A stretch of DNA of 64,000 bases from NCBI RefSeq assembly GCF_001404515.1, contig NZ_CXWE01000001.1:558001-622000 (forward strand), written 5' to 3'. Positions 37,045 to 45,961 of this stretch are shown piece after piece (positions within the stretch are counted from its first letter, which is position 1; each line of letters opens with the position of its first letter). The notes under the pieces are model-generated. The model made no database searches and had not been told where the DNA came from. It was given only the letters and a program-made list of their open reading frames with translations. The DNA is from Roseibium album (lineage in GTDB: Bacteria > Pseudomonadota > Alphaproteobacteria > Rhizobiales > Stappiaceae). The translations under genes and the position numbers were made by a program.

Positions 37045-37872
37045 ATGTTTGATCGCAGGGAACTTGTTGCCAGGTACCGCGACATGATCGCCCGGGGCGA
37101 GCCGATCATTGGCGGTGGCGCCGGTACGGGTCTGTCCGCGAAGGGAGAGGAAGCCGGGGGAATTGACCTGATCGTCATTTACAATTCAGGACGATACAGG
37201 ATGGCCGGACGCGGCAGTCTTGCCGGCCTCATGCCGTATGGCGACGCCAACTCGGTCGTGATGGATATGGCCGGTGAAGTGTTGCCTGTTGTTCGCAAGA
37301 CGCCGGTTCTGGCAGGTGTCTGCGCATCTGATCCCTTCAGGCTTATGGACAGGTTCCTGGAAGAGGTGAAAGCAGCTGGGTTTTCAGGCGTCCAGAACTT
37401 TCCAACGGTCGGTCTGATCGATGGAAACTTCAGGGCAAATCTGGAAGAGACCGGCATGTCCTATCAGCTCGAAGTCGACATGATCGCGATGGCCCACGAC
37501 AAGGACATGCTGACGACGCCGTATGTCTTTTCGCCAGCCGACGCCACGGCGATGGCGAAAGCGGGGGCCGACATCATTGTCTGCCATCTTGGCCTGACGA
37601 CAGGCGGCAGCATAGGCGCCGAGACATCGTTGAAACTCGCCGACTGCCCGGCCATCGTTGATGAATGGTCGGAAGCGGCCCTTGCTTTCAACCCGGACGC
37701 CATTGTGTTGGTGCATGGCGGGCCGGTCGCGATGCCCGACGATGCCGAATTCGTTTTGAAAAACACGCGCAACTGTCACGGCTTTTACGGTGCTTCCTCG
37801 ATGGAACGTCTGCCGACCGAAATCGCGCTCGTCGAACAAACTAGAAAATTCAAGGAAATCCGCGGCTCTTGA
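37045..37872 (+). CDS. Phosphoenolpyruvate hydrolase-like TIM-barrel protein
   Basis: 275 residues from ATG 37045 (AGGAG 7 nt upstream; TTG 37039 is possible). TIM-barrel family found at the C-terminus of plant Tm-1 and next to UPF0261 genes in bacteria: [13 protein letters not shown] near the start, [21 protein letters not shown] and [12 protein letters not shown]. It corresponds to the missing half of a Tm-1 protein whose other half is fused to the upstream ATPase. The PEP hydrolase label is by family; activity unproven. Confidence 0.85.
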   Translation: MFDRRELVARYRDMIARGEPIIGGGAGTGLSAKGEEAGGIDLIVIYNSGRYRMAGRGSLAGLMPYGDANSVVMDMAGEVLPVVRKTPVLAGVCASDPFRLMDRFLEEVKAAGFSGVQNFPTVGLIDGNFRANLEETGMSYQLEVDMIAMAHDKDMLTTPYVFSPADATAMAKAGADIIVCHLGLTTGGSIGAETSLKLADCPAIVDEWSEAALAFNPDAIVLVHGGPVAMPDDAEFVLKNTRNCHGFYGASSMERLPTEIALVEQTRKFKEIRGS

Positions 37873-37893
37873 GCCGGGGAGGGAGGACTGAAC

Positions 37894-40800
37894 ATGGCTG
37901 GTCAGCTCATCGGGCAATTGGTGCTGTGGCTTATTCTCGCGGTCATTGTCGTCTTCATCCTCTATTGGGTGATGCATTGGCTATACCGGCGATCGACCAA
38001 GGAAGTCGCTTTCGTGCGAACGGGGTTCCTGGGCGAGAAGGTGGTGATCGACGGCGGTGCATTCGTCTGGCCCATCATTCACGACATAACTCCCGTGAAC
38101 ATGAACTCGCTGCAAATGGCGCTGACACGTGAGAAGGAAGATGCCCTGATCACCAAGGACCGGCTGCGTGTCGATGTGGACGCGGAGTTTTATGTCCGCG
38201 TCGGGCAGACCAAAACGGGTGTCAGCCTGGCCGCTTCCACGCTCGGGCGGCGTACACTGGAACCGGAACGTATCCATTCGCTCCTGTCAGGGAAATTCAT
38301 ATCGGCACTTCGTACCGTTGCGTCCGAGATGACCATGGAGGAACTTCATGAAAGCCGGCACGTATATGTCGACCGTGTGCTTGAAGCCGCTCAGGTCGGG
38401 CTCGACAAGAACGGGCTGGAACTCGAAAGCGTCGCCATCACGGATATAGATCAGACCGGGATCGAATATTTCAATCCTTCCAACCGGTTCGATGCCGAAG
38501 GCCTGACGACTGTCATCCGTGAAATCGAGGACAGAAGAAAGATGCGCAACGATATCGAACAGGATTCGATGATCCGCATTCGTTCGCGCAACCTGGAAGC
38601 GGAAAAACAGGTGCTCGACATTGAACGCGAAAGCGAAAATGCGCGCCTGGAGCAGGAACGCGAAATAGAATTCAAACGGGCGCAGCAGCACACCGATCTG
38701 GTCCGCGAAAGGTCCGAACGCGAAAAGGAAGCAGAGCACGCCTCGCTTTTGAGCCGGGAAGCCATCGAGACGGCCCGGATCGAGAACGAACGGCACATTT
38801 CAGAGGCCCGGATCGCATCGGAACGGGAGGTTCGGCAAAAGGAGATCGAACGCCAGCGTGTCATTGATGAAGCGGAAATAGTCACCCGTGAGGCGGTGGA
38901 AAAAGCCAGGATCGGTCAGGAAAAGACCCTGACGGAAGAACGCATTCGCACTCAGCAGATGACGGAGGCGGCCGACATTGCCGCGAAGGAAGCGGTCGAG
39001 AAGGCACGCATTGCTCAGGAACGGTCTCTCAACGAGGCCCGGATCGCGAAAGATCGCGAAACCGAAGCGCTCGAGATCGAGCGTCGCAAAACGATCGAGG
39101 AAACCGATATTGCCGCGCGCGAATTGGTCGAAAAGGCAAAGATCGCGCAGGAAGAAGCGGTAACCGAAGCGCGAATTTCGTTTGAGCGCGTCACCCGCGA
39201 AAAGGAAATCGCCAGAAATCTGGCAATCGAGCAGGCAGAAATTGCATCGCGGGAAGCTGCCGAGAAACTGCGAGTTGCCCAGGAGCAGACCGTCAACGCC
39301 TCTCGTATCGAGGCGGATCGTGAAACTCGCCGGCTCGAGATTGAACGACAGAAAGCGCTCGAAGAAGCCGAGATCGCCAGTCAGAAAGCCACCGAAGCTG
39401 CGCGCATTGCGCGGGAGAAATCCCTTTCGGCAGATCGGATCGCCTCGGAGCAAGCCACGCGTGCGCTCCAGATCGAACAGCAGCGCGAGACCGAGATAGC
39501 GCAGATTGCCGCCCGTGAGGAAACCAACAAGACACGGATTGCCCAGGAAGAGCGGATCCGTAATCTCGAGATTTCCTCCAACAAGGCAATCGACGAGGCG
39601 GAGATTACTGCCCGCGAAGCTGTTGAAAAGGCGCGAATTGCCCAGGACAAGCAGCTCGCGTTCGAGCGGATCGCAGCTCAGGAAGAGACGGATGGGCGTG
39701 ACGTCGCACGCCAGGCGGCCCTGGATGCAGCCAATATTGCGGCCAAGGAGGCAACCGAAGCCAAGCGCATCGCTCAGGAAAAAGTGATTGTCGCAGAGCG
39801 GATAGGTTTTGAGCGGGAATCGAGGGCACTCGAGATTGCCCGCAACCAGGTTGTTGAAGAGGCCGAGATTGCCGCCCGTGAGGCAATTGATGCCGCGCGT
39901 ATCGCCCAGGAAGCGAAAACCGCGTTGCAGCGAATCGAAAGCGACGAGGCAACCAGGGAGCGCGATGTTGCCCGGTCCAGGGCCCTGGAGGCGGCGGAAA
40001 TTGCCAAGGCGGAAGCCACAGAGGCGGCCCGCATTGCCAAGGAGAAAAAGGTCGCTGCCGAGCGAATTGCTTACGAACAGGATCTCCGGGAGCGTGAGAT
40101 CGCCCGCAACAGAGCGGTGGATGTCGCCAACATTTCCGCGCAGGAACTGGTCGAAGCAGCGCGCATTGCGCAGGAAAACAAGGTGCGCGCAGCAGAGATC
40201 TCCAAAGAGACTGACGTCAGAAAACGTGAGATCGAGCGCGCGGAAGCAATTGAAACGGCAGAAGTCGCTTCGCGCCGGTCTGTCGAACAGCTTCGGATCG
40301 AGAAGGAGCAGGAGACGACTGCCGAAAAGATCGCGCGGGACGAGAAGATCCGTGCGCTGGAAATCGCCCGCAACAAGGCGATCGACGAGGCGCAGGTTGC
40401 CGCCGATCAGGCAATCGAGGCAGCAAAAGTTGCCAAGGAGAAATCCGTCGATGCGGAGAAGATACTTGCGGAGCAGGAGCTGGACGCGAGGAAGCTGGAA
40501 CGCAAGAAGGTACTCGAACAGCTCGAAATCTCACGTGTTCAGGCACTGCGCGAAGCCGAAATTTCAAGTCAGGAAGAGATCGAGCGAGCTCAGATCGCAT
40601 CTGAGCGTGGTCTGGACGATGCCCGCATTGGCCATCAGACCGAGCGGCGACGTCTGGAGATTGCACGCGAAAAGGCTGTCGAAACCGCACAGATGGACAA
40701 GGCCATCGAGCTTTACAAGAAATCGCTTGATGAAAGCGCTGCCGCTGTAGAAGCGGATGCAGCGAAGGCGCGGGCAACCGCGGCGGCCGAGAAGGTCAAG

Positions 40801-41373
40801 ACGGCACAGGAAACCGAAGCTGCGACCCGACGCAAATCGGTTGACGTGGTTCTGGCCGAAAAGGAAGCCGAAGAAAAACGAATTGCCGCAGACGCCGAAA
40901 AGGTCCGCAAAGCGGTGGAAGCCGAGGCACAAAAGCTTATCAACGAAGCCGAGAATGTGCTGACCGATGCAGCGCGCCATTCACTCTTCAAACGCAAGAT
41001 GCTGGAACATGTCGAAGGAATCGTCTCGGCATCGGTCAAGCCGCTTGAAAAAATCAACGATATCAAAATCATGCAGCTAGGCGGCAGCGGGACGTCAGGT
41101 CTCGGTTGGGCGGACGGGAACGGCACCGGCACCGGAGGTAGTGGTGGCGGCGGCAGCCCGACTGACGAGGTCATCAATTCGGCACTTCGATACCGGGTGC
41201 AGGCACCAATGGTGGACAGCCTGCTGAGTGATATCGGGATCGACGGGTCAAATCTCGCCAAATCGGATGTCATGCGGACGGCCAACGACATGACCCGTGC
41301 CGCCAATGAAATGAAACGGTTGAAGGCAGACGAAAAGCCGAAAGGGCCAGGCGCGTCCAAGGAGGGCAAATAA
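37894..41373 (+). CDS. Giant flotillin-like SPFH protein with 44-residue repeats
   Basis: 1159 residues, roughly twice a usual flotillin. One N-terminal membrane segment (about 8-30, LVLWLILAVIVVFILYWVM), SPFH/band-7 domain (about 35-220, with MNSLQMALTREKEDALITKDRLRVDVDAEFYVRV), then a very long Glu/Arg/Ala-rich coiled coil. From residue 294 to 887 this is a regular array of twelve 44-residue and two 33-residue units (consensus ARIAQEK...AERIA.E...R.LEIER..AIEEAEIAAREAVEK). The C-terminal domain (from ~935) includes a Gly/Ser/Thr-rich loop. Ribosome site GGGAGG. A membrane scaffold is inferred; placement in a transporter-hydroxylase operon is unusual. Confidence 0.88.
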   Translation: MAGQLIGQLVLWLILAVIVVFILYWVMHWLYRRSTKEVAFVRTGFLGEKVVIDGGAFVWPIIHDITPVNMNSLQMALTREKEDALITKDRLRVDVDAEFYVRVGQTKTGVSLAASTLGRRTLEPERIHSLLSGKFISALRTVASEMTMEELHESRHVYVDRVLEAAQVGLDKNGLELESVAITDIDQTGIEYFNPSNRFDAEGLTTVIREIEDRRKMRNDIEQDSMIRIRSRNLEAEKQVLDIERESENARLEQEREIEFKRAQQHTDLVRERSEREKEAEHASLLSREAIETARIENERHISEARIASEREVRQKEIERQRVIDEAEIVTREAVEKARIGQEKTLTEERIRTQQMTEAADIAAKEAVEKARIAQERSLNEARIAKDRETEALEIERRKTIEETDIAARELVEKAKIAQEEAVTEARISFERVTREKEIARNLAIEQAEIASREAAEKLRVAQEQTVNASRIEADRETRRLEIERQKALEEAEIASQKATEAARIAREKSLSADRIASEQATRALQIEQQRETEIAQIAAREETNKTRIAQEERIRNLEISSNKAIDEAEITAREAVEKARIAQDKQLAFERIAAQEETDGRDVARQAALDAANIAAKEATEAKRIAQEKVIVAERIGFERESRALEIARNQVVEEAEIAAREAIDAARIAQEAKTALQRIESDEATRERDVARSRALEAAEIAKAEATEAARIAKEKKVAAERIAYEQDLREREIARNRAVDVANISAQELVEAARIAQENKVRAAEISKETDVRKREIERAEAIETAEVASRRSVEQLRIEKEQETTAEKIARDEKIRALEIARNKAIDEAQVAADQAIEAAKVAKEKSVDAEKILAEQELDARKLERKKVLEQLEISRVQALREAEISSQEEIERAQIASERGLDDARIGHQTERRRLEIAREKAVETAQMDKAIELYKKSLDESAAAVEADAAKARATAAAEKVKTAQETEAATRRKSVDVVLAEKEAEEKRIAADAEKVRKAVEAEAQKLINEAENVLTDAARHSLFKRKMLEHVEGIVSASVKPLEKINDIKIMQLGGSGTSGLGWADGNGTGTGGSGGGGSPTDEVINSALRYRVQAPMVDSLLSDIGIDGSNLAKSDVMRTANDMTRAANEMKRLKADEKPKGPGASKEGK
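38773..40554 (+). repeat. Coding repeat array of 132- and 99-bp units in the flotillin gene
   Basis: Fourteen tandem units: twelve of 132 bp (44 residues) and two of 99 bp (33 residues). All are multiples of 11 residues, so the array is 54 hendecads with no phase break. Units are diverged in DNA but keep the ARIAQE and EAEIAAREA positions. Hendecads pack as straight or right-handed coiled coils, giving a long rigid rod. Confidence 0.85.
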
Positions 41374-41811
41374 ATGGCGCGGGTTTACACCTCATCGGTG
41401 ATTGATGCCCCTTCGGCCAGGGTCTGGGAACGTATCAGGGACTTCAACGGCTTGCCCAAATGGCATCCCCGGATACGCGAAAGCCGTATCGAGGAGGCCT
41501 TGCCTTCCGACAAGATTGGATGCATCAGAAACTTCAGTCTTCAGAACGGCGACAACATTCGCGAGCAACTGCTCGGGCTGTCTGACTACGATCTTTTCTA
41601 CAGCTATTCGATGCTCGAAGGCCCAATGCCGCTGAGCGACTACATCGCGACAATGCGTCTGACGCCTGTCACGGAAGGTGACCGCACATTCATTGAATGG
41701 TCTGCGGAGTTTTCCTGTGAACAGGAAAAGGAAGACGAGTTGGTTACCGGTATCGGAACAAACGTTTTTCAGGGCGGCTTTGATGCCCTGAAGAGGCATT
41801 TCGGCGGGTAG
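41374..41811 (+). CDS. SRPBCC (CoxG/MxaD-like) protein, first copy
   Basis: 145 residues starting directly after the flotillin stop. START/SRPBCC fold: N-terminal strand VIDAPSARVWERIRDFNGLPKWHP, then an IREQLLGLSD strand. No signal peptide. About 40% of positions match the second SRPBCC gene at 42320. CoxG proteins of this fold accompany CO-dehydrogenase-type Mo hydroxylases and help membrane anchoring, so the role is probably support for the hydroxylase encoded downstream. A ligand-binding role is also possible. Confidence 0.85.
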   Translation: MARVYTSSVIDAPSARVWERIRDFNGLPKWHPRIRESRIEEALPSDKIGCIRNFSLQNGDNIREQLLGLSDYDLFYSYSMLEGPMPLSDYIATMRLTPVTEGDRTFIEWSAEFSCEQEKEDELVTGIGTNVFQGGFDALKRHFGG

Positions 41812-41843
41812 GGGAAATCTTTTTCAAAAGAGGAGGAATGACG

Positions 41844-42302
41844 ATGGCATGTCGGAAGTTTGCAATCGCGATGGGCATGGTTCTGTACGCGACGGGTGCG
41901 ATGGCACAGGATTTGCCGCCGCTCGCTATTCAACCGAACGCTGAACGCGTGACATTCGAGCATATCGACGCGCTGAACGCCTGTGACTGGAACAGGCTCA
42001 TGGCTCAATATCCCGAAGAAGTGCTTTTCATATTGCCGAACGGAGTGTGGATCGAAGGCCGGAAAAACATAGGTGACGTTTTTGCCGGCTTCTGCAAGCC
42101 AAGAGAAGAGGGTGGCTTCAAGGGCGCAACGTTCATTGCGGAAAAGGTCAAAACGGTTGGTGACACCGTAAATGTGTCCTGGCGGGTGGAGGCGGACTAT
42201 CTCGCTGAGCCCTACAAGGGAGCAGATGCATACGTCACCCGCGACGGATTGATGTACGCGCAGGTGACCACATTCGATCCCAACGACATGAAGTTCAAAT
42301 AG
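41844..42302 (+). CDS. Exported NTF2/SnoaL-like protein
   Basis: 152 residues. Start ATG 41844 lies 7 nt after AGGAGG; ATG 41838 is only 1 nt after it. Signal peptide MACRKFAIAMGMVLYATG, cleavage after AMA. The rest resembles the NTF2-like cone fold: EHIDALNACDWNRLMAQYPEEVLFILPNG, with a WRVEADYL strand. Such domains bind small ligands or act as isomerases/dehydratases. The only exported enzyme-like protein inside the operon apart from the binding protein. Confidence 0.75.
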   Translation: MACRKFAIAMGMVLYATGAMAQDLPPLAIQPNAERVTFEHIDALNACDWNRLMAQYPEEVLFILPNGVWIEGRKNIGDVFAGFCKPREEGGFKGATFIAEKVKTVGDTVNVSWRVEADYLAEPYKGADAYVTRDGLMYAQVTTFDPNDMKFK

Positions 42303-42319
42303 GCGGAGTTGGAAAGGTC

Positions 42320-42763
42320 GTGGTCAAGGTCGTCCGCAGCACAATAGTCAACGCACCGATTGAAGCCGTGTGGGAGGTTCTGCGCGACTTCAACGGTCAC
42401 GACCGCTGGCACCCGGCAGTTACAACAAGCCAGATCGAACGCGGCGGCAGCGCTGACAGGGTCGGCGCAGTCCGTCGCTTCAGACTGAAAGATGGGTCCG
42501 AGCTCAGGGAACAGCTCCTGACACTTTCAGATCTGGAACAGACCTACTCGTATTGCCTTCTGGATACGCCAATACCGCTCTTCAATTATGTCGCACATGT
42601 CCGCCTGTCCCCGGTGACCGATGACGACACGACGTTGTGGGAATGGCAAAGCCGCTTCGATGTCCCGGCAGGCCGCGACAGGGAACTCGCAGCGCTGGTC
42701 GGTGACGACATTTATGTGGCCGGGTTCAAGGCCGTTTCGGATTTCATGGGACTGGAGGCGTAA
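42320..42763 (+). CDS. SRPBCC (CoxG/MxaD-like) protein, second copy
   Basis: 147 residues from GTG 42320 with GGAAAGG upstream. Same fold and motif order as the protein at 41374: STIVNAPIEAVWEVLRDFNGHDRWHP and LREQLLTLSD. It is a paralogue rather than a recent duplicate. Lies 3 bp before the FAD subunit gene, supporting a link to the hydroxylase. Confidence 0.85.
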   Translation: MVKVVRSTIVNAPIEAVWEVLRDFNGHDRWHPAVTTSQIERGGSADRVGAVRRFRLKDGSELREQLLTLSDLEQTYSYCLLDTPIPLFNYVAHVRLSPVTDDDTTLWEWQSRFDVPAGRDRELAALVGDDIYVAGFKAVSDFMGLEA

Positions 42764-42766
42764 CCA

Positions 42767-43570
42767 ATGGTGACGATTACTACGGTCGATACACTGCAGG
42801 AGGCCGCCGCAAGCAGTGGTCAGGGGTCGTCACTCCTGGGCGGGGGAACCCTGCTCATGCGCGGTGTCAATTATGGCGACCAGGACGTGTCACGCATCGT
42901 TCGCCTCAGGCAACCTACACCTCTTGCAGGAATTTCATCGGAAGGCGAGCGCATCCGGCTGGGGGCCTTCGCAACCATGGCGACGATCATGAAATCCGGC
43001 GATACGGCGTTTCTGCATCCCGTCGCACGTGCCGTCGGAGGTCCGGCAATCCGAAACATGGCAACGGTCGGCGGCAACATTTTCGCTCCCCATCCATATG
43101 GAGATTTTGCAGTCGCCTTGTTGGTGCTGGATGCAAGGCTTCGCATGTCTGATGGCAGCGAGATGGATCTGGATCGCCTGCTCCCGGTTCGTGACACGGA
43201 AACCCGCCTTGTTGAATCCGTTTCCGCCTTGCGACCTGCCGGAGATGATTTCCGGTTTTTGAAAGTCACCCGGGTCAAGCCGAGAGGTGCGTCTGTTCTA
43301 AGCATTGCTGCCTGGTTGCCCAGGCGTGCAGGACGCGTCTCCGGTGCTCGCGTGGCTTTCGGCGCGATGGCACCCACACCGGTTAGGGTTCCGGAGGTGG
43401 AGGCAGCTCTGGAAGGCGTCAATCTCGATCAAAATGGCATTGAACGCGCGCTGCAGAGCGTCGCAAACAACCTGAACCCTCCCGACGACAGCCTGGCCTC
43501 CGGTTGGTATCGGAAGGCAGTTGCACCCGTGCATCTGGGACGCCTGCTTCTGGGGCAAGGAACACGATGA
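42767..43570 (+). CDS. Molybdenum hydroxylase FAD-binding subunit (CoxM-like)
   Basis: 267 residues. Medium subunit of the xanthine dehydrogenase/CO dehydrogenase family. FAD motifs: SLLGGGTLLMRG in place of the usual AGGTDL segment and IRNMATVGGNIFAPHPYGD, close to the family TIGGN motif. It passes electrons from the iron-sulfur subunit to an acceptor. Slightly shorter than the common 280-290 residues. Overlaps the coxS-like gene by 4 bp. Confidence 0.9.
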   Translation: MVTITTVDTLQEAAASSGQGSSLLGGGTLLMRGVNYGDQDVSRIVRLRQPTPLAGISSEGERIRLGAFATMATIMKSGDTAFLHPVARAVGGPAIRNMATVGGNIFAPHPYGDFAVALLVLDARLRMSDGSEMDLDRLLPVRDTETRLVESVSALRPAGDDFRFLKVTRVKPRGASVLSIAAWLPRRAGRVSGARVAFGAMAPTPVRVPEVEAALEGVNLDQNGIERALQSVANNLNPPDDSLASGWYRKAVAPVHLGRLLLGQGTR

Positions 43571-44052
43571 TGGCCAAGACACCTGTTCAATTCTCACTCA
43601 ATGGATCGTCTGCGGCAGTGTTCGTCGACGATGCCCAAAACCTGCTCGACGTTCTCAGGCGCGGTGTTGGAGATCTGACACCAAAATACGGCTGCGGTCA
43701 GGGTACCTGCGGATCCTGCACTGTGCTGATCGACGGTGAACCGCATTTGAGCTGTCTGACCCTGGCTGAAACCGTTGAAGGACGGTCCGTTGAAACGACG
43801 AACGGACTGGCCGCCGGGCCAAACCTTCATGCGCTTCAGGAAGCATTCATGGAAAACTTTGCTGCCCAGTGCGGATATTGCACACCCGGGATGCTGATGG
43901 CCGCCAAAGCCCTGCTTGACCGCACTCCCAGACCAAGCCGGGAGGAAGTCATCGAAGCGATTTCCGGCAACATCTGCAGATGCACGGGCTACGACCCCAT
44001 AATCGACGCGATCATGGCTGCGAGCGGTCAAGCGACACGGAGGACGGGCTGA
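43567..44052 (+). CDS. Molybdenum hydroxylase [2Fe-2S] subunit (CoxS-like)
   Basis: 161 residues. Two [2Fe-2S] clusters: plant-ferredoxin type at YGCGQGTCGSCTVL ... LSCL and the helical type at QCGYCTPGM ... NICRCTGY. All eight Cys are present. ATG 43567 overlaps the FAD subunit stop; ATG 43570 is an alternative. Carries electrons from the Mo centre to FAD. Confidence 0.93.
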   Translation: MMAKTPVQFSLNGSSAAVFVDDAQNLLDVLRRGVGDLTPKYGCGQGTCGSCTVLIDGEPHLSCLTLAETVEGRSVETTNGLAAGPNLHALQEAFMENFAAQCGYCTPGMLMAAKALLDRTPRPSREEVIEAISGNICRCTGYDPIIDAIMAASGQATRRTG

Positions 44053-45959
44053 TGTCTTCCGTGGAATTCCGCAAAGATCTCTTCAGGGAAGAGCGTGACG
44101 ACAATCTCCAGGAAATCGGCAAGCCCACGCGCCGGCAGGATATTCTTGGCCACGTAACGGGCCGTTCGCCCTACTATGACGATCATCTCTTTGACGGTTT
44201 GCTGCACATGCGCTGTGTACGCTCACCACACCACCATGCCCGGATCAGATCGATCGATACCGGTGCTGCCGAACGCATGCCAGGCGTCATCCGGGTGATC
44301 CTTGCGCGGGATGTTCCCAACAATCTCAACACGTTGCTGTCGTTGATCAATTTCGGCAAGGATGAAGAGAAGCTTATTCAGGATACCAAGGTCGCCTATG
44401 TCGGCGAACCTGTTGCAGCCATCATCGCCGAAACCGACCGGCAGGCGCGTGACGCATGCGCTGCGGTGAAAGTGGACTATGAGGTTCTGCCACATGTCCT
44501 GGACCCGGAAGAGGCCCTTTCGCCTCAGGCACCGGTCGTCAATGAAGTCTATCCGAACAACACGTTCGACTATCATGATCTCTACGATCATCAAAAGCTT
44601 CGGTTTGGCGACGTCGACAAGGGCTTTGCCGAAGCAGATCATATTGTCGAGGGCGAATACCAGATGTCGCCGATCGAACAGGCACCGATTGAAACCTGTG
44701 GTGCAATCGCAGCACCCGAAACCAATGACCGCTACGTCTGTTATACCTCGACACAAGCACTTTTCTTCTCTCTGGGCACCACGGCCAAGTTGCTGGATAT
44801 GCCGTCTTCACGGCTTCATTTCATAGGCGGAACAGTCGGCGGCGGCTTCGGCGGCAAGGTCGATAGCATTGTGGAGCCGCTCTCGGTTCTCGGCGCGGTC
44901 CTTGCCGGGCGCCCGGTGAAATTCATGTGGGATCGTACAGAGGAAATGCAGGTCGGAGCGCCACGCGGTGCCGAACGCTGGCGCATAAAGGACGGCGTTG
45001 CGCGCGATGGACGCATTCTGGCACGGGCCTTTACCGGTTTTTTTGACGCTGGTGCCTATACCCGGTTGTCTTCCTACGCGATCATCAAGTGTTCGGCCCA
45101 TCTGCCTGGCCCCTACACAATCCCCAACGTCGCCGCGAATGTCTTTTGCGTTTTCACCAATCGCACGCCGGCAACCGCAATGCGTGGTTTCGGCATCACG
45201 GGCGTCGATTTTGCCATTGAGTGTCACATGGACAAGGTCGCAGAAGCCGTTGGACTGAACCCGATCGAACTGCGGATCCTGAATGCCTATCGGGACGGGG
45301 ATATGAAGCCGCACCGACGCTTGGCAAAAAATACCGCGCTGATTGAATGTTGCCAGGTCGCCGCGCAAAAATCCGGTTGGAGCATTGGCGCCGAGGCAGC
45401 GCGTCAATCCTCTCTTCTGGGAGGCGGTGGCCCAAGGGCTGAAATTCCCGAAACGGTCACGGACATGGCCGGGCAGATAGGGGAGCGGAGGCGCTCGGTA
45501 ATCCCGACTGCGCCAGGTGAAGGCGCGTCTGCCAGGGGGAACGTGCCGGCCGGAACACAGGGTATTCCAATCGTTGCCGCGGCCCCCCAGGACGAAGACA
45601 TGATCATGGATCCGTCCCGCACCGGCTACAGAGGGCCTTCGTCCACGCCCACCAGGATACCTGAAGCCGCGATTGCGACCGATACGCGTCCTCAAGCAGC
45701 CGCGCCTGCTTCGCCACCACCTCCGGCAGCCCGCCCAGGTCCTGTCGCGCCATCCGGCAGCTCGCAAGTCCTGCAACCCGCCCTGCAACCCGCACTGTCG
45801 CCACCGGCACCGCAGGCGTCGCCCGAGCCGCCAGCCACGGCGCCGCAGCCGCCAGCTCCAGATGCTGCATCTCAGCCGTACAAACCCGAAAAACCCTTTT
45901 CCCGAGGTGTCAATCGGCCTGGCGTGTCCAGGTTCTTGTCCGGTTCAAGGAGGCGTTGA
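44052..45959 (+). CDS. Molybdenum hydroxylase large subunit, N-terminal half, with Pro-rich tail
   Basis: 635 residues from ATG 44052 (GGAGG upstream, overlaps coxS-like stop). Residues 1-440 match the first half of CoxL/XdhB-type subunits: VTGRSPYYDD, AYVGEPVAAIIAETD, GGTVGGGFGGK and TPATAMRGFG. The CO-dehydrogenase active-site loop AYRCSFR is absent. From about residue 445 to the stop the chain is Pro/Ala/Ser-rich low complexity with no family similarity, and the second half of the enzyme is encoded by the next gene. So the subunit is split at about its middle. The tail may tether the halves or another partner. Confidence 0.88.
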   Translation: MSSVEFRKDLFREERDDNLQEIGKPTRRQDILGHVTGRSPYYDDHLFDGLLHMRCVRSPHHHARIRSIDTGAAERMPGVIRVILARDVPNNLNTLLSLINFGKDEEKLIQDTKVAYVGEPVAAIIAETDRQARDACAAVKVDYEVLPHVLDPEEALSPQAPVVNEVYPNNTFDYHDLYDHQKLRFGDVDKGFAEADHIVEGEYQMSPIEQAPIETCGAIAAPETNDRYVCYTSTQALFFSLGTTAKLLDMPSSRLHFIGGTVGGGFGGKVDSIVEPLSVLGAVLAGRPVKFMWDRTEEMQVGAPRGAERWRIKDGVARDGRILARAFTGFFDAGAYTRLSSYAIIKCSAHLPGPYTIPNVAANVFCVFTNRTPATAMRGFGITGVDFAIECHMDKVAEAVGLNPIELRILNAYRDGDMKPHRRLAKNTALIECCQVAAQKSGWSIGAEAARQSSLLGGGGPRAEIPETVTDMAGQIGERRRSVIPTAPGEGASARGNVPAGTQGIPIVAAAPQDEDMIMDPSRTGYRGPSSTPTRIPEAAIATDTRPQAAAPASPPPPAARPGPVAPSGSSQVLQPALQPALSPPAPQASPEPPATAPQPPAPDAASQPYKPEKPFSRGVNRPGVSRFLSGSRRR

Positions 45960-45961
45960 TC

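Noticed and set aside
38287..40777. Several long antisense and shifted frames inside the flotillin gene
   Set aside because: By-product of Glu/Arg/Ala-rich repeat codons. The sense frame has the SPFH domain, a ribosome site and intact repeats.
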